From positions 1 through 6,995 of the forward strand of contig CAKSNQ010000062.1 in the NCBI GenBank assembly GCA_934476315.1: a DNA stretch of 6,995 nt. Direction: 5' to 3'. This document shows positions 5,254 through 6,995 of the stretch, in pieces. Position numbers and translations under genes: made by a program. This stretch comes from an uncultured Eubacteriales bacterium. Lineage in GTDB: Bacteria; Bacillota; Clostridia; Oscillospirales; CAG-272. The stretch's first letter is position 1; the number at the start of each line of letters is the position of its first letter. The notes beneath the pieces are model-generated. The model worked only from the letters and a program-made list of their open reading frames with translations. It had not been told where the DNA came from and did no database searches.

Positions 5254-6557
5254 CGCGCGTCCCCTCCCCTGTCGTCCGGCTCGGCAAAAATATACGCACC
5301 GACCATGCGGACGGACATCGGCAGGCATGCCCCCGCACCGAACGCGGCATCCATCGCCGCACGGAACGTTTCCACGTCCTCCCGCCGGACATACGCCTGA
5401 ATCGTCCCCGCAAAGCCGCCGCCGTGCACGCGGAACGCCGCGCAGGGCAGGTGCTCGCACAGGCACAGCGCCAGCGAAAGCCCCTGCTCGCGGACATTGG
5501 CGGTCGTGTAAACATTCTGCAGGTAGCAGAACGAGGAACGTCCGGAGGCTCTCACCCCGTCAAACCACGCCGCAAGGTCTCCCGCGCGCAACGCCGCCTC
5601 CATCGCGCCGACACGTTCGTTTTCGTCAAAGAAATGAAGCGCCCGCAAAACGGCACGATCGCCGCACGCCTCGCGCAGGCGCGGGAGATTTTTCACGACG
5701 TCCTCGCGGCAGACATCGCGGAGCACCTCGCCCGAAAGCGCCGCCGCCACCGCCCGCATCTCCGCGGGCACGGACGCGTAATCCGCCGTCAGATCGGCGT
5801 GATTTCCGCCCGTATTGACAATGCAAAGCGCATATCCCGCCCCACTCAGGTCAAAGTCGATCCGATCCACGACCGGCGCGGACGGGTTCGCGAAATCCAG
5901 CGCGACAATGCCGCCGATGGCGCACGCGCACTGGTCCATCAGACCGCACGGCTTGCCGAAATAGACATTCTCCGCCCGCTGTGCCAGCTTCGCAACGGTC
6001 AGTGCGTCCGCCGCACCGCCGTTGTACAGCCCGTTCAGGATCGTCCCGATCATGACCTCGTACGCCGCCGATGACGACAGTCCCGAGCCGCGGAGCACCT
6101 CGCTCTGTGCGCAGGCGTCAAACCCGCCGACCGCATATCCGCTGACGAAAAAACCGTTCACCATGCCCGCAATCAGCGCCGCCGATGTCCCGAACGCCGC
6201 CGGGTCGGGCGCGCTCGTGTCCGCGACCGCTACCGTATCCGTCGGGAAGCCGTCGCTCGCCATACGGACCACGCCGTCGTCGCGCGGCGAGGCAACAGCG
6301 AGAATATCCGGGTCGATCGACGCGGCAATGACCCTGCCGTGGTTGTGATCGGTGTGGTTTCCCGCCAGCTCACTGCGTCCCGGCACGGAAAACAGCATCA
6401 CCTGCCGCTCCTCGCCGAACGTCCCGGCAAAACGCGAAAGAAGCGCCCGGATCCGCCCGGTCGCCCCTTCCACACCCGCTGTCCCATACAGCGCGGCAAG
6501 TCGGCTCGCCCATGCCCCGCGGTCGATTTCCCGCATCCATTCCCCGACTGTTCTCAT
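5250..6557 (-). CDS. galK: GHMP-family galactokinase, clostridial form
   Basis: Predicted cytosolic protein of 435 residues. The family role is ATP-dependent phosphorylation of galactose at C1, the first step of the Leloir pathway. GHMP motifs seen: PGRSELAGNHTDHNHG (59–74), the ATP-binding loop RGSGLSSSAA (156–165), LMDQ (206–209) with catalytic D208, and HGGGFAGT (378–385). R61 and D208 keep the catalytic pair. Motif 1 reads GNHTDH where classical galactokinases have GEHTDY, changing a sugar-contacting Glu to Asn. Motif 1 starts near residue 59 rather than about 20–35, an N-terminal extension that I recall from clostridial homologues. No galT or galE is in the window, so another GHMP sugar kinase remains possible. 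The ATG at 6557 is preferred over the adjacent GTG at 6560 because AAAGGAG (complement of 6565–6571) is 7 bases before it. It heads the galK–walJ–rlmH operon. Confidence 0.85.
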   Translation of the reverse strand: MRTVGEWMREIDRGAWASRLAALYGTAGVEGATGRIRALLSRFAGTFGEERQVMLFSVPGRSELAGNHTDHNHGRVIAASIDPDILAVASPRDDGVVRMASDGFPTDTVAVADTSAPDPAAFGTSAALIAGMVNGFFVSGYAVGGFDACAQSEVLRGSGLSSSAAYEVMIGTILNGLYNGGAADALTVAKLAQRAENVYFGKPCGLMDQCACAIGGIVALDFANPSAPVVDRIDFDLSGAGYALCIVNTGGNHADLTADYASVPAEMRAVAAALSGEVLRDVCREDVVKNLPRLREACGDRAVLRALHFFDENERVGAMEAALRAGDLAAWFDGVRASGRSSFCYLQNVYTTANVREQGLSLALCLCEHLPCAAFRVHGGGFAGTIQAYVRREDVETFRAAMDAAFGAGACLPMSVRMVGAYIFAEPDDRGGDAR

Positions 6558-6614
6558 CACCGATCTCCTTTGCCTATGCCATGATTTATGCGCGGCACCG
6601 TTTATACTTTCCTT

Positions 6615-6643
6615 ATTTTATCACACATTCCCGGTTTTGGCAA
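6615..6643 (-). promoter_or_regulatory. Sigma-A promoter of the galK–walJ–rlmH operon
   Basis: On the minus strand TTGCCA (complement of 6638–6643) is followed after 17 bases by TAAAAT (complement of 6615–6620). The start would be near 6608, giving a leader of about 50 bases before galK. No other promoter is evident before walJ, so the whole cluster may depend on this one. Confidence 0.7.
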
Positions 6644-6713
6644 CGGCTTTTGCGTGACTTTGCGCGCTTTCACAAAAAATTTCCCCGCGCGACACAAATC
6701 GAGCAAAATTTTC

Positions 6714-6742
6714 TTGACAATACGGGCAAACTGTGGTAAAAT
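6714..6742 (+). promoter_or_regulatory. Strong sigma-A promoter of tRNA-Gln
   Basis: A perfect -35 TTGACA (6714–6719), a 17-base spacer and TAAAAT (6737–6742). AAAATTTT (6704–6711) directly upstream could serve as an UP element. Transcription would begin about 13 bases before the mature tRNA. Confidence 0.85.
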
Positions 6743-6761
6743 AACCGTTGCAATTGCATAT

Positions 6762-6836
6762 TGGGGTGTAGCCAAGCGGTAAGGCACGGGACTTTGACTC
6801 CCGCATGCGTCGGTCCGAATCCGGCCACCCCAGCCA
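6762..6836 (+). tRNA. tRNA-Gln (anticodon TTG)
   Basis: A full cloverleaf can be drawn. The acceptor stem TGGGGTG/CACCCCA has seven pairs including U1–A72. The D arm is GCC/GGC with G18G19 in its loop. The anticodon stem CGGGA/TCCCG has loop CTTTGAC and anticodon TTG (6794–6796). The variable loop has 5 bases, and the T stem GTCGG/CCGGC has one G–U pair. Discriminator G73 and a genomically encoded CCA (6834–6836) complete it. U1–A72 and G73 fit glutamine identity, including the Glu-tRNA-Gln amidation route used by many Firmicutes. The T-loop is TCCGAAT, with C at position 55 (base 6815) where U, modified to pseudouridine, is almost universal. It is transcribed alone, with its own promoter and terminator. 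Confidence 0.95.
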
Positions 6837-6876
6837 TGATGACAAGTCAATTTAGATCCGAGCGAGGAAAAACGAG

Positions 6877-6912
6877 AAAGCGGGAGATTTCGAGAGATTT
6901 CTCCCGTTTTTT
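6877..6912 (+). terminator. Intrinsic terminator after tRNA-Gln
   Basis: CGGGAGA (6881–6887) pairs with TCTCCCG (6900–6906), followed by six T (6907–6912). Upstream AAAG can extend pairing into the T-run. The 12-base loop and stem contain two direct copies of GAGATTTC (6884–6891 and 6894–6901). Confidence 0.85.
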
Positions 6913-6950
6913 CGACCCTGAATTTTTTCGGAGTTTCATAGATCCCTTTT

Positions 6951-6994
6951 GCCCTTTTCGATGCTGTGTCCGGACTCGGACTCACAAAAAGGGC
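6951..6994. repeat. Inverted repeat at the window edge
   Basis: GCCCTTTT (6951–6958) is complementary to AAAAGGGC (6987–6994). Between them a smaller hairpin can form (TGTG 6965–6968 and TCCG 6969–6972 with CGGA 6977–6980 and CACA 6983–6986, two bases bulged). CGGACT is also directly repeated (6971–6976 and 6977–6982). The element is cut by the window end. It may be a terminator for a gene to the right or the start of another repeat. Confidence 0.45.
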
Positions 6995-6995
6995 T

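Noticed and set aside
5424..6074. Plus-strand frame of 216 residues opposite galK
   Set aside because: Antisense shadow of the galactokinase; biased Arg/Ala composition and no domain.
6602..6985. 127-residue minus-strand frame containing GGRIRTDACGSQSPVPYRLA
   Set aside because: That peptide is the antisense translation of the tRNA-Gln gene, a well-known spurious annotation. The frame also covers the tRNA promoter and terminator.

Overview
The window looks like a chromosomal segment from a GC-rich member of the Bacillota, probably class Clostridia and plausibly an uncultured gut lineage. The evidence is strong purine-rich GGAGG ribosome binding sites before almost every gene, sigma-A type promoters with 17-base spacers, the walJ–rlmH neighbourhood typical of Firmicutes, and a galactokinase of the form seen in clostridia. 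No phage, plasmid, IS, CRISPR or resistance gene is visible. Taxonomy below class is not supported by what can be seen.

Layout, left to right. Positions 1–287 hold no gene. They are dense in hairpins and short direct repeats and look like part of a dispersed intergenic repeat. A promoter (288–316) then drives a plus-strand gene (372–1307) for a membrane-anchored, probably extracytoplasmic metallo-beta-lactamase-fold hydrolase of the ComEC C-terminal type. A hairpin with T-runs on both sides (1361–1399) separates it from a convergent minus-strand metallophosphoesterase (1424–2173). Upstream of that on the minus strand is a Gfo/Idh/MocA-family dehydrogenase (2255–3340) with its own near-consensus promoter (3398–3426). 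A terminator-like hairpin (2214–2242) lies between these two genes.

The right half is a compact minus-strand cluster reading from 6557 down to 3478: galactokinase, a three-helix membrane protein of unknown function, a WalJ/YycJ-type MBL hydrolase, and the 23S rRNA methyltransferase RlmH. Junctions are a 4-base ATGA overlap, a 7-base gap and a 7-base overlap, so this is almost certainly one translationally coupled operon, started by a promoter at 6615–6643. Having a sugar kinase at the head of a walJ–rlmH housekeeping operon is the most notable arrangement here. Divergent from it is a single-gene tRNA-Gln(UUG) unit (6762–6836) with its own strong promoter and terminator. Its T-loop carries C instead of the near-universal U at position 55.

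Overall this is mostly ordinary core-genome content. I did not find a convincing new multi-gene system. The items most worth checking are the galK-led operon with its unknown membrane protein, the tRNA T-loop change, the changed substrate-site residues in the galactokinase, and the repeat element at the left edge.
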